Made by a program: the position numbers and the translations under genes. Below are positions 17,950-26,902 of a DNA stretch of 64,000 bases, piece after piece. The stretch's first letter is position 1, and each line of letters opens with the position of its first letter. Source of the DNA: Chitinophagaceae bacterium (GTDB taxonomy: Bacteria > Bacteroidota > Bacteroidia > Chitinophagales > Chitinophagaceae). Under the pieces are notes generated by a model that saw only the letters and a list, made by a program, of their open reading frames with translations, had not been told where the DNA came from and searched no databases. The stretch spans positions 68,227-132,226 of the forward strand of contig JAACZQ010000001.1 of assembly GCA_009996675.1 (NCBI GenBank), written 5' to 3'.

Positions 17950-18585
17950 CTAAGCTTTTTCAGCCCAGGCCTGATTACAATTATCAATGAATTGCAACAA
18001 TTCATCTTTACCCATTTTTTTTTCGGCACTCGTTACAAATCCACGTGGAAGAAATTGCCAGGTTTCACGCAGCGTGTCGAAAAAAGCTTTTACATTTCTT
18101 TCAACAACGGCCGGTTTTTCTTTATCGGATTTGGTAAATACAAGGGAGAAAACCACACCCCAGCGGTCGAGCTGACTAATGAACTCCAGGTCGTTTTTCT
18201 GTGGTGCGTGACGGCCATCGATCAGTACAAAAACATGGGTAAGATTTTCCCGCTTACGGAAATAACCTTCCAGCATCTGTTCCCATCTTCTTCTATCAGA
18301 TTGGGAACGTTTGGCATAACCATAACCGGGAAGATCTACCATATACCAGCCAGTACGGGGTCCCTTATCGGTGCTGCTGCTTTCGATGATAAAATGATTG
18401 ATGAGTTGCGTCTTGCCCGGTGTAGCAGAAGTTTTTGCCAGGCTGCGCTGGCCGGTAAGCATATTGATCAGGGATGACTTGCCTACATTACTTCGGCCAA
18501 TAAAAGCGTATTCCGGTTTATCGGGCTTGGGGCATTTATCGAAGCTGGGACTTGATACCAGGTAGGTGGCTTTTCTGATCTCCAT
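17950..18585 (-). CDS. engB: Ribosome-biogenesis GTPase EngB/YsxC
   Basis: A 211-residue TRAFAC GTPase. The P-loop is GRSNVGKSSLINML near residues 31-44. The switch regions and G3 are DLPGYGYAKRS, with LIDGRHAPQKND after it, and G4 is TKSDK. This is the pattern of the EngB/YihA/YsxC group, which helps assemble the large ribosomal subunit. Length is normal. The terminator of the TonB receptor lies immediately upstream, so this gene must have its own promoter; a near-match TATTTTG lies 5 bp before the ATG. Confidence 0.93.
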   Translation of the reverse strand: MEIRKATYLVSSPSFDKCPKPDKPEYAFIGRSNVGKSSLINMLTGQRSLAKTSATPGKTQLINHFIIESSSTDKGPRTGWYMVDLPGYGYAKRSQSDRRRWEQMLEGYFRKRENLTHVFVLIDGRHAPQKNDLEFISQLDRWGVVFSLVFTKSDKEKPAVVERNVKAFFDTLRETWQFLPRGFVTSAEKKMGKDELLQFIDNCNQAWAEKA

Positions 18586-18601
18586 GGGTGCAAAATAACA
18601 A

Positions 18602-18632
18602 AAAGCCCGCTGATCAATGGTCAGCGGGCTTT
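18602..18632 (-). terminator. Intrinsic terminator of the TonB receptor gene
   Basis: Perfect 12-bp stem (AAAGCCCGCTGA with its complement) and a 7-base loop. On the minus strand it is followed by a run of T. It sits between the TonB receptor stop and engB. Confidence 0.85.
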
Positions 18633-18650
18633 GAACAGGGGAAATCTGTT

Positions 18651-20864
18651 TTAAAAAGATAGTTTCAGGGAAACGGAGAGGTTTCTGCCGGGTGCCGAAA
18701 TACCACTGGCAAAATAGCGGTAATTTCGGTCCGCTATATTCTCCAGTAATACCTGTGCTTCCAGTTTTTTGGCAATGCTCACTGCGCCACGAAGGTTGAG
18801 TGTGTACCAGGAGGGCATACCATTGGGGGTAGCATACTGCAGGTTGTCTTCTCCTAAGGGATTGTAGTTGCTCATGCGTTTCCAGCCATTGAACAAAACA
18901 AAAAACTCAGCCTGCCATTTCGTGGAGCTGTGTTTGATACCGCTGCGACCATATACCGGCGGAATATGATCCAGTGGTACTTTGCTGCCATTCTGGTCTG
19001 TAAATCGTCCGTATGTATACGTAACCACCCCATCCCATACCGTTCCTTGGAAGAGGGTGATGGCTGCATTCACACTGAAGCCGGTAACATAGGCACTGGC
19101 TTTGTTCTGGTTGGCGAAAACGGCACTTCTGACACCGCTGTACAGAATGCTGTCCTGCCCGTTAAACCTGAATTTATCCAGCACCAGTGCATTACGAAAC
19201 AGGGTATAAAAAACAGACCCGCCGATGGTAATATTGTTGAATTGCTTGGTGGCACTCATCTCGGCATTGTATGTGTATTCGGGTTTGATATCGGGATTGG
19301 GGACTACTACTATACCGGTTCTTGTATCAAATACCTTGGAGAGGTCATCTACATTTGGTGCCCGGAAGCCACTGCTGAGGATGAATGACCAGCGGAAATC
19401 ATTGGGTGTGGCATATACAAGGCCGATATTGCCGGTCACCGCTACATTATTCTGTTTAGCCCTGGTAAAGGGAAAATGCATTAAAGTAGTATCAGCAAAA
19501 CGGGCGTCCAGTTGTACCAGGTTAAAACGAATGCCGTCGTTCAGTGTCCAGCGATCGTTGAACTTTAACGTGTGTTGTGCATAGATTGCATTGGACGACA
19601 TTTTAGTAGGCCCGTCGGCATACCTGGTGCTGATGCGACTTAAAGCTCCGCTCACGATATTTCTGCGCTCGGCGGTTGATCGTACAAAATTGGTATAACT
19701 CTCGGCGCCTATTTGTAATTCATGTTTATCACTGGTATGTTTGGCATCAATTGAAACACCGAATACGTTAATTCTTTCCCAGCGGTAATCTTTATTGTTG
19801 TTTTGGAATCGACGCGTCATGCGGCTTTCTTCAATGTCCTGAAAGCTGGTGTTGACTTGCAGGTTTTGAAAAAAAACATTCCGTTTGGAAGCGTTGAACT
19901 GATACGCGATCATATTGCGTATTTGCGGACCATAATACCATTCGGCATAAACGGGATTACCGCCGCTCACTTCCGATAAACGATCGTACCGGGGCAGGTC
20001 GCTGGTATTGGAAAACTGCAGGTTCAGGGTATGCCGGATATTTTCACTGGGGCTGTACAGGAATTTTTGCAATACATCTACCTGTTTGTATCCTGAAGGG
20101 CTTTGTTTGTTGGGGTCGGGATTGGGTACAGCAATATCGGTATTCCCGGATCGTTGTACCAAGAATGGCTTCAGTCCGAATCCCGGTGGGTAGGCATCAG
20201 ACCTGTTTTTTCCCTGGCGCATATCACCAAAAGAACCATAGGTTACCGATGTGAGTGAAGCCCATGCTTTACCGCCAATATTCATGATCAGGTTGCCCCG
20301 TTGTTCGTCGATGGCACTGGCATACCGGAGCGTACTGCTACCGCTTACACTGGTTTTACCGGTTGCAGACAACTGCGGATTACGGGTGTACATACTCACC
20401 ACCCCACCCAGTGCATCGCTGCCGTAAAGGGTAGAAGAGGGGCCGTATAATACTTCCAGGCGATCCAATACCATATTGTCGATGGTGATTACATTTTGCA
20501 GGTGACCGGCCCGGTATATGGCATTGTTCATACGTACGCCATCCACCATCAGCAATACACGACTGGCTTCAAAGCCGCGGATAACAGGACTACTGCCACC
20601 TTGCTGACTTTTTTGTACAAAAAGACTACCGGTATTAATCAGGATATCACCGGTATTGGCCTGTAGATTCAACGTGTTTTTATCACGGATAGATTTAACG
20701 GTTTGTGCAATGCGTCCCGATTTTTCCGCAAACTTATTGGCATACACAACCACTTCATTCAACAGTGTTATTTTCTGACTGGTATCAGCAGCCGTATTGG
20801 ATTGAGCAAAGCTGCATACCGGTATAGCAACCAGTATGGCAGCTTTCCATATAGTAAAAGACAT
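18651..20864 (-). CDS. TonB-dependent outer-membrane receptor, haem/siderophore type
   Basis: A 737-residue receptor with a signal peptide (ILVAIPVCSFAQ). Its plug domain is at about residues 50-165 and contains SSPVIRGFEASRVLLMVDGVRMNNAIYR split around LYGPSSTLYGSDALGG. The remainder is a 22-strand-type barrel ending SLKLSF with the terminal Phe. There is no carboxypeptidase-like N-terminal extension, so it is not a SusC-type protein. The plug is close to those of haem and siderophore receptors. Two small envelope genes lie upstream on the same strand, one with a haem-binding motif, which supports a haem or iron role by context only. A strong terminator follows. Confidence 0.85.
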   Translation of the reverse strand: MSFTIWKAAILVAIPVCSFAQSNTAADTSQKITLLNEVVVYANKFAEKSGRIAQTVKSIRDKNTLNLQANTGDILINTGSLFVQKSQQGGSSPVIRGFEASRVLLMVDGVRMNNAIYRAGHLQNVITIDNMVLDRLEVLYGPSSTLYGSDALGGVVSMYTRNPQLSATGKTSVSGSSTLRYASAIDEQRGNLIMNIGGKAWASLTSVTYGSFGDMRQGKNRSDAYPPGFGLKPFLVQRSGNTDIAVPNPDPNKQSPSGYKQVDVLQKFLYSPSENIRHTLNLQFSNTSDLPRYDRLSEVSGGNPVYAEWYYGPQIRNMIAYQFNASKRNVFFQNLQVNTSFQDIEESRMTRRFQNNNKDYRWERINVFGVSIDAKHTSDKHELQIGAESYTNFVRSTAERRNIVSGALSRISTRYADGPTKMSSNAIYAQHTLKFNDRWTLNDGIRFNLVQLDARFADTTLMHFPFTRAKQNNVAVTGNIGLVYATPNDFRWSFILSSGFRAPNVDDLSKVFDTRTGIVVVPNPDIKPEYTYNAEMSATKQFNNITIGGSVFYTLFRNALVLDKFRFNGQDSILYSGVRSAVFANQNKASAYVTGFSVNAAITLFQGTVWDGVVTYTYGRFTDQNGSKVPLDHIPPVYGRSGIKHSSTKWQAEFFVLFNGWKRMSNYNPLGEDNLQYATPNGMPSWYTLNLRGAVSIAKKLEAQVLLENIADRNYRYFASGISAPGRNLSVSLKLSF

Positions 20865-20938
20865 GAAAAGATATTTTGTATGAAATAAAACAATCAGTAC
20901 AGTCTTAGCTGTACCGGCATCTGTTGGTATGTTTTACT

Positions 20939-21439
20939 TCAGACCCGGGGCGGATGCGGAATAATATCGCCGGACCGGTGGGAGAGATCCAGGCCCGGTT
21001 GTATGTTGTGCTGAAGGACAGCAGGGATGAGCCCGGGGAGTTGACAGGCTTCTGTGATCAGGGCGGGTAACGACATCCACTGGAGTAATTTGCCCTGTGC
21101 GGCTGTACCCTGTTTATTTTTTTCGAGCGAAGCCATATCTTTTTCCAGCTGGTCTTCCTCCCAGTCAAATAATCCCGCTATGAGATAATCACCATTGTCT
21201 GTGGTTGTGTATTGGTGTACGTCAAATAATTGTCCTTCAAAGCGTATTTCTTTGCCTGGTTTTACCCAGTGCAGTTGTGCTGCAGGTACTACTATTTCAC
21301 TGAGCATGGACTGCTCAATTTTTTCGCGCATCTGGTGTTGATGAATACGCTGCGCTGCTTCCATAAAAATGCTCATCAGCGTGGGTGCGCTGATGAGCAG
21401 TAGCAATACAAATGCAATAATTTTCCTGCGAAGCTGCAT
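20939..21439 (-). CDS. Small membrane-anchored or exported protein of unknown function
   Basis: A 166-residue protein with one N-terminal hydrophobic segment (IIAFVLLLLISAPTLMSIFM) that may be an anchor or signal. The body is soluble and I recognise no family. It contains VKPGKEIRFEGQLFDVHQYTTTDNGDYLIAGLFDWEED, which reads like a small beta domain. It lies 2 bp after the haem-binding gene and 74 bp before the TonB receptor, so a joint role in uptake is plausible but unproven. Confidence 0.65.
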   Translation of the reverse strand: MQLRRKIIAFVLLLLISAPTLMSIFMEAAQRIHQHQMREKIEQSMLSEIVVPAAQLHWVKPGKEIRFEGQLFDVHQYTTTDNGDYLIAGLFDWEEDQLEKDMASLEKNKQGTAAQGKLLQWMSLPALITEACQLPGLIPAVLQHNIQPGLDLSHRSGDIIPHPPRV

Positions 21440-21441
21440 GG

Positions 21442-21939
21442 TTATTTAGCTCCCTTTGGCTTCACCAGGCTATCGATGGGATAACGGGCTTTCATGCTGT
21501 CCATTACAGCCTGAGCCCAACCGGTTAAACTGGCAGCTTCTGCATCGGTTAACTTGGCGTCTTTATGAATCCAGGTATAAGAATCCAATGGCATTTCATG
21601 ACCTTTCACCTGTTCAATTACTTCCTCCAGTTTGTGGTATTGTTTACGCAAACGGTAGCTGGTGAATTCATCAAAATTCAGGTGTTTCTTTCCGTCGTTT
21701 ACATGTTTCTGCAACCACCAGGCTACGGGCTGTATATTGCTGTACCAGGGATAAGTTGTATTGTTGGTGTGACAGTCATTGCAGGCTTTTACCAGGATGG
21801 TATTAACATCATCCGGAATGGGATAAGCAGCAGCAATGCTGTTGGTTTTGTTATTGGAGTCGTTTTTCTCCGGGCGGATAACCTGGATTACGATGAGAAT
21901 GACCAGGAGGGCAAGTCCGATTTTTTTAAGCAGCTTCAT
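21442..21939 (-). CDS. Haem-binding domain protein with CxxCH motif
   Basis: A 165-residue protein with an N-terminal membrane segment (IGLALLVILIVIQVI). A single CxxCH site is at Cys53-Asn-Asp-Cys56-His57, followed by TTYPWYSNIQPVAWWLQKHVNDGKKHLNF. That Trp-rich block is typical of the haem-binding domain family found in Bacteroidota. It should attach or bind haem c on the periplasmic side. It is the first gene of a probable three-gene unit ending in the TonB receptor. The role could be electron transfer or haem handling. Confidence 0.82.
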   Translation of the reverse strand: MKLLKKIGLALLVILIVIQVIRPEKNDSNNKTNSIAAAYPIPDDVNTILVKACNDCHTNNTTYPWYSNIQPVAWWLQKHVNDGKKHLNFDEFTSYRLRKQYHKLEEVIEQVKGHEMPLDSYTWIHKDAKLTDAEAASLTGWAQAVMDSMKARYPIDSLVKPKGAK

Positions 21940-21960
21940 GTGGTTAAGGTTGTTTGGCCA

Positions 21961-23481
21961 TTAAATTAATACATTTCCCGTCATTTCTTTGGGAATCGGT
22001 AGTCCCATCATGGTTAAAATAGTAGGAGCCAGGTCGCCCAGCTTCCCGCTTTTCACTGTTCCCTTCCAGTTTTTATCGATGATAAAGAATGGAACCGGGT
22101 TTAAGGTATGTGCAGTATTGGGTGAGCCGTCTTCATTAATCATATAGTCGGCATTGCCATGATCTGCTGTGAGGAATATGGTATAACCATGTTCCAGTCC
22201 GGCTGTTACCACCCGTTTCACGCAGGCATCCACTGTTTCAGCTGCTTTGATGGCGGCACTGAATACGCCGGTATGTCCAACCATGTCGGTATTGGCATAG
22301 TTGAGGCAGACAAAATCGGCGCTTTCTGCTTCTATTTCAGGAATGAGCTTATCGGTAATGCCTACGGCGCTCATTTCGGGTTGCATATCGTAGGTGGCTA
22401 CTTTGGGTGAAGGCACCATGATGCGGCTTTCACCGGCAAATGGTTCTTCACGGCCACCGCTGAAGAAGAAAGTTACGTGCGGATATTTCTCTGTTTCCGC
22501 AATACGGATCTGTTTTTTTCCTGCGGCCGACAATACTTCTCCCAGTGTATTATTCAGGTTATCGTTCTCAAAAATCACCTGTACGTTTTTGAATTTCTGG
22601 TCGTACATGGTCATGGTGGTATAATGCAGTTGCAGGGTATGCATATCCTGCTCGTGGTGATCCTGCTGGGTAAGCACTTCCGTGATTTCACGGCAGCGGT
22701 CGGTACGGAAATTAAAACAGATCACAGCATCTCCGTCTTTTATGGGACCAACCGGTTTACCGGCGGCATCCACAATAACGGTTGGTTTCAAAAATTCATC
22801 TGTGATATTGGCTGCATAAGAGTCTTCAATGGCTGCAACCGCGCTGGTAGCCGTGGGGCCGGCCGATTTAACCAGTGCATCATAAGCCAGTTGAACCCTT
22901 TCCCATCTTTTATCGCGGTCCATGGCATAATAGCGGCCGCTGATGGTGGCAATGGTACCTACGGTTTTTTGGAGATGCGCTTCCAGGTTGCGGATAAAAC
23001 CCAGTCCGCTTTTCGGATCGGTATCCCTGCCATCTGTGAATACATGGATAAAGACCTGCTGCAAACCTGCTTCTTTACAAATGGTGCAGAGTGCTTCCAG
23101 GTGTTCAATATGCGAATGCACGCCACCATCACTCACCAGTCCCATCAGGTGCAGGGGCTTATGATTGGTCTTGGCATATGCTATGGCTTGTTGCAAATGT
23201 GCATTGGATGCCAGTTCGCCTGTGCGGATGGCTACATTGATGCGTTGCAGTTCCTGGTACACAATACGACCGGCACCAAGGTTGAGGTGACCTACTTCAC
23301 TGTTCCCCATCTGGCCATCAGGCAAACCCACATCCTCCCCACAGGTAACCAGTGTGGTGTTGGGGTATTGTTGATAGAGGGAACTTACAAAGGGTACATG
23401 GGCCTGTTGAATGGCATCGGAAGCAGGTACTTTTCCGAGACCCCATCCATCCATGATAACCAGCATTACTTTCTTGCTCAT
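21961..23481 (-). CDS. gpmI: 2,3-bisphosphoglycerate-independent phosphoglycerate mutase
   Basis: A 506-residue two-metal enzyme of the alkaline-phosphatase superfamily. The first metal ligand is in MDGWGLG (Asp11) and the phosphorylated serine is Ser61 in QMGNSEVGHLNLGAG. The C-terminal ligands are in LNYANTDMVGHTG and FLTADHGNAD. It interconverts 3- and 2-phosphoglycerate in glycolysis without a cofactor. Length is normal and all catalytic blocks are present. It is divergent from the DUF4783 gene; no exact TAnnTTTG is seen before its start. Confidence 0.95.
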   Translation of the reverse strand: MSKKVMLVIMDGWGLGKVPASDAIQQAHVPFVSSLYQQYPNTTLVTCGEDVGLPDGQMGNSEVGHLNLGAGRIVYQELQRINVAIRTGELASNAHLQQAIAYAKTNHKPLHLMGLVSDGGVHSHIEHLEALCTICKEAGLQQVFIHVFTDGRDTDPKSGLGFIRNLEAHLQKTVGTIATISGRYYAMDRDKRWERVQLAYDALVKSAGPTATSAVAAIEDSYAANITDEFLKPTVIVDAAGKPVGPIKDGDAVICFNFRTDRCREITEVLTQQDHHEQDMHTLQLHYTTMTMYDQKFKNVQVIFENDNLNNTLGEVLSAAGKKQIRIAETEKYPHVTFFFSGGREEPFAGESRIMVPSPKVATYDMQPEMSAVGITDKLIPEIEAESADFVCLNYANTDMVGHTGVFSAAIKAAETVDACVKRVVTAGLEHGYTIFLTADHGNADYMINEDGSPNTAHTLNPVPFFIIDKNWKGTVKSGKLGDLAPTILTMMGLPIPKEMTGNVLI

Positions 23482-23551
23482 GAATTAAAACGGTATGCTT
23501 GATGATGATGAATTATGTTAACTTTATTGCTTTGATGCAATTCTCCCAAAG

Positions 23552-23568
23552 TTGGCATGTTTTTGGCA
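23552..23568 (+). promoter_or_regulatory. Sigma54-like promoter before the DUF4783 gene
   Basis: TTGGCATG at 23552-23559 and TGGCA at 23564-23568 give the invariant GG and GC with exactly 10 bp between them. Against the consensus YTGGCACGRNNNTTGCW only three informative positions differ. The site is 29 bp upstream of the ATG at 23598, the expected distance. No TAnnTTTG element competes nearby. Confidence 0.5.
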
Positions 23569-23597
23569 ATTTATTGGGTGAAAGCAAAATAAAGTAT

Positions 23598-23981
23598 ATG
23601 AAAAAGCTTTTCTTTTCCGCTGTTAGTGCATTGGTTTTCATGTCGTTCACTGTTTTTCAGTCCGACCTGGATACTATCATCCGTTCGTTTAAGTCGGCTA
23701 ATACAGCAGAAATCGCGGAGTATTTTGATGATTATGTGGACATGAAACTGCTGGATAATGACGAAGTTAAAAATATGAGCCGGAATCAGGCCGGTATTGC
23801 GCTGAAACGTTTTTTCAGTGAAAATGGCGTGAATGGCTTTGAAAAAATATCCAATCGCGAGATCGGTGCTACCATGTATGTGGCCGGCAAATTACAGGCC
23901 GCTAACAAATCCTATAATATTACCATATTGCTGAAGCAGAAAAGCAATAAATACCAGATCGCCAATATCCGGATCAATTAA
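23598..23981 (+). CDS. Exported DUF4783 protein
   Basis: A 127-residue protein with a signal peptide (LFFSAVSALVFMSFTVFQ), then SDLDTIIRSFKSANTAEIAEYFDDYVDMKLLDN split over the NTF2-like start of DUF4783. The C-terminus is KSNKYQIANIRIN. The family has an NTF2-like fold and no known enzyme activity. The frame is open from 23499, but a sigma54-like promoter lies inside that extension and the signal peptide begins at the ATG 23598. nadC follows 75 bp downstream with its own promoter element. Confidence 0.82.
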   Translation: MKKLFFSAVSALVFMSFTVFQSDLDTIIRSFKSANTAEIAEYFDDYVDMKLLDNDEVKNMSRNQAGIALKRFFSENGVNGFEKISNREIGATMYVAGKLQAANKSYNITILLKQKSNKYQIANIRIN

Positions 23982-24043
23982 GTGCAATGCACCGGGTTAT
24001 CCCTTCATCCGCATCTGCCATACTGCTTTACCGCAGATAGCCT

Positions 24044-24051
24044 TAGTTTTG
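24044..24051 (+). promoter_or_regulatory. -7 element (TAGTTTTG) for nadC, leaderless geometry
   Basis: Exact TAnnTTTG. Its last G is 5 bases before the A of the nadC ATG, so the usual start point falls on the start codon itself. Confidence 0.5.
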
Positions 24052-24055
24052 TACT

Positions 24056-24925
24056 ATGCAATCATTATCATTTGATGAATCATTAGCAGTACTGGTGAAA
24101 GCAGCCCTGCTGGAAGATATTGGCGGGGGCGATCATTCCACGCTTAGCTGTATTCCGGCTGCACAGCGGGGTAAGGCAGTCCTCAAGATCAAGCAGGAGG
24201 GGGTACTGGCCGGTGTGGCGGTTGCAGAAAAGATTTTCCGTATGCAGGACCCGCTGGTGCAATTCCATGCTTTTAAAAAGGATGGTGACCTGATGGAGCC
24301 GGGCGAAAAAGCATTTGAAGTAACGGCTTCCATCCATACCATATTGGGCTGTGAACGGCTGGTATTAAACTGTATGCAGCGCATGAGTGGTATTGCCACA
24401 TTAACCCGCACCTATACCCGCTTACTGGAAGGATACCATACCCGTTTATTGGATACGCGCAAAACCACACCCAATTTCCGGCTGCTGGAAAAAGAAGCAG
24501 TCCGTATTGGCGGAGGTATCAACCACCGGTTTGGTTTGTATGATATGATTATGCTGAAAGACAATCATATTGATTATGCAGGCGGACTGGAAGCAGCAAT
24601 CAATAAAGCCTGGGAATATGTACAAAGCAAAGAACCCGGCTTAAAAATAGAAGTGGAGACCCGCAGTATGGAGGATGTTGCTAGGGTTTGTGCGATGGGT
24701 GAAGGCAAAGTCTTCCGTATTATGCTGGATAATTTTTCACCTGAAACTGTAGCCGAAGCCGTAACCTATATCAAAGGTCGTTTTGAAACCGAAGCCAGTG
24801 GCGGGATCAATCACCAGAATATTGCAGCTTATGCAGCTTCAGGAGTGGATTATGTGAGTGTTGGCGGACTCATCCACCAGGCCAGGAGTCTTGATCTGAG
24901 CTTGAAAGCGGTCTTATTATCCTGA
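24056..24925 (+). CDS. nadC: Nicotinate-nucleotide pyrophosphorylase (quinolinate phosphoribosyltransferase)
   Basis: A 289-residue enzyme that makes nicotinate mononucleotide from quinolinate and PRPP in NAD synthesis. Recognisable blocks are LLEDIGGGDHST near the N-terminus, NCMQRMSGIATLT, LLDTRKTTPNFRLLEKEAVRIGGG split across the substrate-binding Arg/Lys cluster, HRFGLYDMIMLKDNH, and the phosphate-binding EASGGIN and YVSVGGL near the end. Length is normal. It probably has a leaderless or nearly leaderless transcript. Confidence 0.95.
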   Translation: MQSLSFDESLAVLVKAALLEDIGGGDHSTLSCIPAAQRGKAVLKIKQEGVLAGVAVAEKIFRMQDPLVQFHAFKKDGDLMEPGEKAFEVTASIHTILGCERLVLNCMQRMSGIATLTRTYTRLLEGYHTRLLDTRKTTPNFRLLEKEAVRIGGGINHRFGLYDMIMLKDNHIDYAGGLEAAINKAWEYVQSKEPGLKIEVETRSMEDVARVCAMGEGKVFRIMLDNFSPETVAEAVTYIKGRFETEASGGINHQNIAAYAASGVDYVSVGGLIHQARSLDLSLKAVLLS

Positions 24926-25012
24926 ATTCCGGCTGCTTCGCAGGTCATTTGCAAATGATTTTGTATCTTGTACACAGTAGTACCCTAACCTGGAAGCAAG
25001 CCTTCAATATAC

Positions 25013-26902
25013 ATGCTCAAGACTCGATTGGCTTTTGTTTTATGTTTGGCTGTAATTGTTACGGCGCATGGGCAAACCCGTAAGGCCGATAGTCTGTCTT
25101 CGCAGTTGCAGCGAATGGCGCCCGATTCCAATTATGTAAGAACGCAGAACCTTTTATCGGAAGAACTGGCGGATAAAAATGCAGATAAAGCATTGCAGTT
25201 TGCTGAGGCTTCACTGGAGCTGGCAAAGGAATTGGGTTACACTGCCGGTATCGCACAATCATTAAACAATATGGCCTGGGCCGCTTACCGCAAAGGCGAT
25301 TATTCCAAAGGCTTTGATTATGCTACGCGTGCTCTTCGCATCAACGATTCCATCCATAATATTCCGCAACTGGCTTTTTCCTATCGCGCTATTGGCGCCA
25401 TTTTCAATTCACAGTCGCGTTACCGGGAAGCCATCGATTATTTCCGGAAAGAAAAAAGCCTGCAGGAAACACTGGGGAATACCTATGCGGTTGGGAGAAG
25501 CCTTAATAATATTGCTTTTTGTGCCCAGCGCGGAAAAATGAAAGACTCTGCAATGATCCTGGCCAATGAAGCGCTGGAGTATAATGTGAAACAGCATGAT
25601 AAAGGCATGATCTCCTTCAGCCTGCGAACACTGGGTGATTTGTATTACGATGATAATGCTATTCCAAGGTCGATTGATTATTATCTTGCCGCAGCCAGTG
25701 CAGCCCGGGAAGCTAAAAGTAATTTCCTGCTGGAAACAGCTTTATACCGAATCGGCAAATCCTTTCAGCTTCAGCGGGAATGGAAAAAATCGTTGAGTTA
25801 CCTGGAAGAAGCCAATCGTATTTCGCTGGAACTGGGTGCGAAAAGTGAAAGGGCTACCATTAACCGGTTGCTGGCAGAATCCTATGCAGCATTGGGAGAG
25901 TATAAGCTGGCTTATGAGGCTTCCTCACTCGGCGGCCGGCTGAATGATACCTTGTATGAAGAAAGGAACCGTGCCCGCTTTGCGCAAATGCAGGTTCAGT
26001 TTGATACAGAGCGTAAGGAAGCGGAGATCAAGCTCCTGAAAAAAGAAGACGAACTGCAGAAAAATAAAATACAGGATCAGCGCGTTGTAACCATCTCTTT
26101 GCTGGCTATTGTGGGACTTGTATTAACCCTCTGGATCATCGCCTGGCGCCGCAATCAGTTTAAACAGGAAGTGAACAAACAATTGTCGGCCCAGAAACTT
26201 GCTTTGGAACAGGCTTCTTACCAGAAAGATAAAATATTCTCCATTTTGTCGCACGACCTGCGTTTGCCCATTTCCTCCCTCAGCAATGTAATGTCGCTGA
26301 TGGAAAAACAAGGCATTTCAGCAGAAGCTTTTGAAAAAATAAAACATGCTTTGGGTAAGCAGATTCATTCGCTTACCAATACACTGGATAACCTCCTGCT
26401 CTGGTCTCGTAACCAGATGGACGGTGTAACCAATACGCAGCCTGAACATTGTATGGTGCATGATGTAGTGGAAAGGAACAGACAAATACTGGATAGTGCA
26501 GCCATTCTCAAAAAAATCATGATCACCAACGATGCGCCTGTACTCACCAATGTGTATGCCGATCCCCAGCACCTGGATATCATCATCCGTAACCTCCTGC
26601 TCAATGCACTGAAATTTACCCATGAAGGCGGGTATATTCATATTTCTGTATTGGAAAACATCGATACGGTGACCATACAGGTAGCAGATAATGGTGTGGG
26701 CATGACCCATGACCAGGTTGAGCGATTATTCCGTTTGAATACCCATTTTACCACCACCGGTACACGAAACGAGAAAGGAGCGGGACTGGGATTGCTCTTG
26801 TGTAAGGAATTTGTGGAAGCCAACCATGGTAAGCTTACGGTTAGCAGCGAGCCTGGGAATGGTTCGGTGTTTTCTGTTACTTTGCCAAAAAATAAAGCAT
26901 GA
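25013..26902 (+). CDS. Exported-sensor TPR histidine kinase
   Basis: A 629-residue protein: signal peptide (FVLCLAVIVTAHGQ), a periplasmic region of TPR-like helical repeats to about residue 330, a short coiled coil, one membrane segment near 362-382 (VTISLLAIVGLVLTLWIIAW) and a cytoplasmic kinase core. The phosphoacceptor is His414 in ILSHDLRLPISSL. The ATPase domain has NLLLNALKFT, DNGVGM and GAGLGLLLCKEFV. TPR-kinases of this layout are common in Bacteroidota. No response regulator is adjacent. Its TGA overlaps the ATG of the SUI1 gene (ATGA at 26899-26902). Confidence 0.88.
   Translation: MLKTRLAFVLCLAVIVTAHGQTRKADSLSSQLQRMAPDSNYVRTQNLLSEELADKNADKALQFAEASLELAKELGYTAGIAQSLNNMAWAAYRKGDYSKGFDYATRALRINDSIHNIPQLAFSYRAIGAIFNSQSRYREAIDYFRKEKSLQETLGNTYAVGRSLNNIAFCAQRGKMKDSAMILANEALEYNVKQHDKGMISFSLRTLGDLYYDDNAIPRSIDYYLAAASAAREAKSNFLLETALYRIGKSFQLQREWKKSLSYLEEANRISLELGAKSERATINRLLAESYAALGEYKLAYEASSLGGRLNDTLYEERNRARFAQMQVQFDTERKEAEIKLLKKEDELQKNKIQDQRVVTISLLAIVGLVLTLWIIAWRRNQFKQEVNKQLSAQKLALEQASYQKDKIFSILSHDLRLPISSLSNVMSLMEKQGISAEAFEKIKHALGKQIHSLTNTLDNLLLWSRNQMDGVTNTQPEHCMVHDVVERNRQILDSAAILKKIMITNDAPVLTNVYADPQHLDIIIRNLLLNALKFTHEGGYIHISVLENIDTVTIQVADNGVGMTHDQVERLFRLNTHFTTTGTRNEKGAGLGLLLCKEFVEANHGKLTVSSEPGNGSVFSVTLPKNKA

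Noticed and set aside
20877-20935. Terminator between the TonB receptor and the 166-aa gene
   Set aside because: Only a weak 6-bp inverted repeat (GTACAG/CTGTAC) with no T-run; it does not separate transcripts convincingly.
22477-23502. Open frame of 341 codons on the plus strand opposite gpmI
   Set aside because: It is the antisense of a perfectly conserved enzyme, has no family resemblance, and reads as composition-driven openness.
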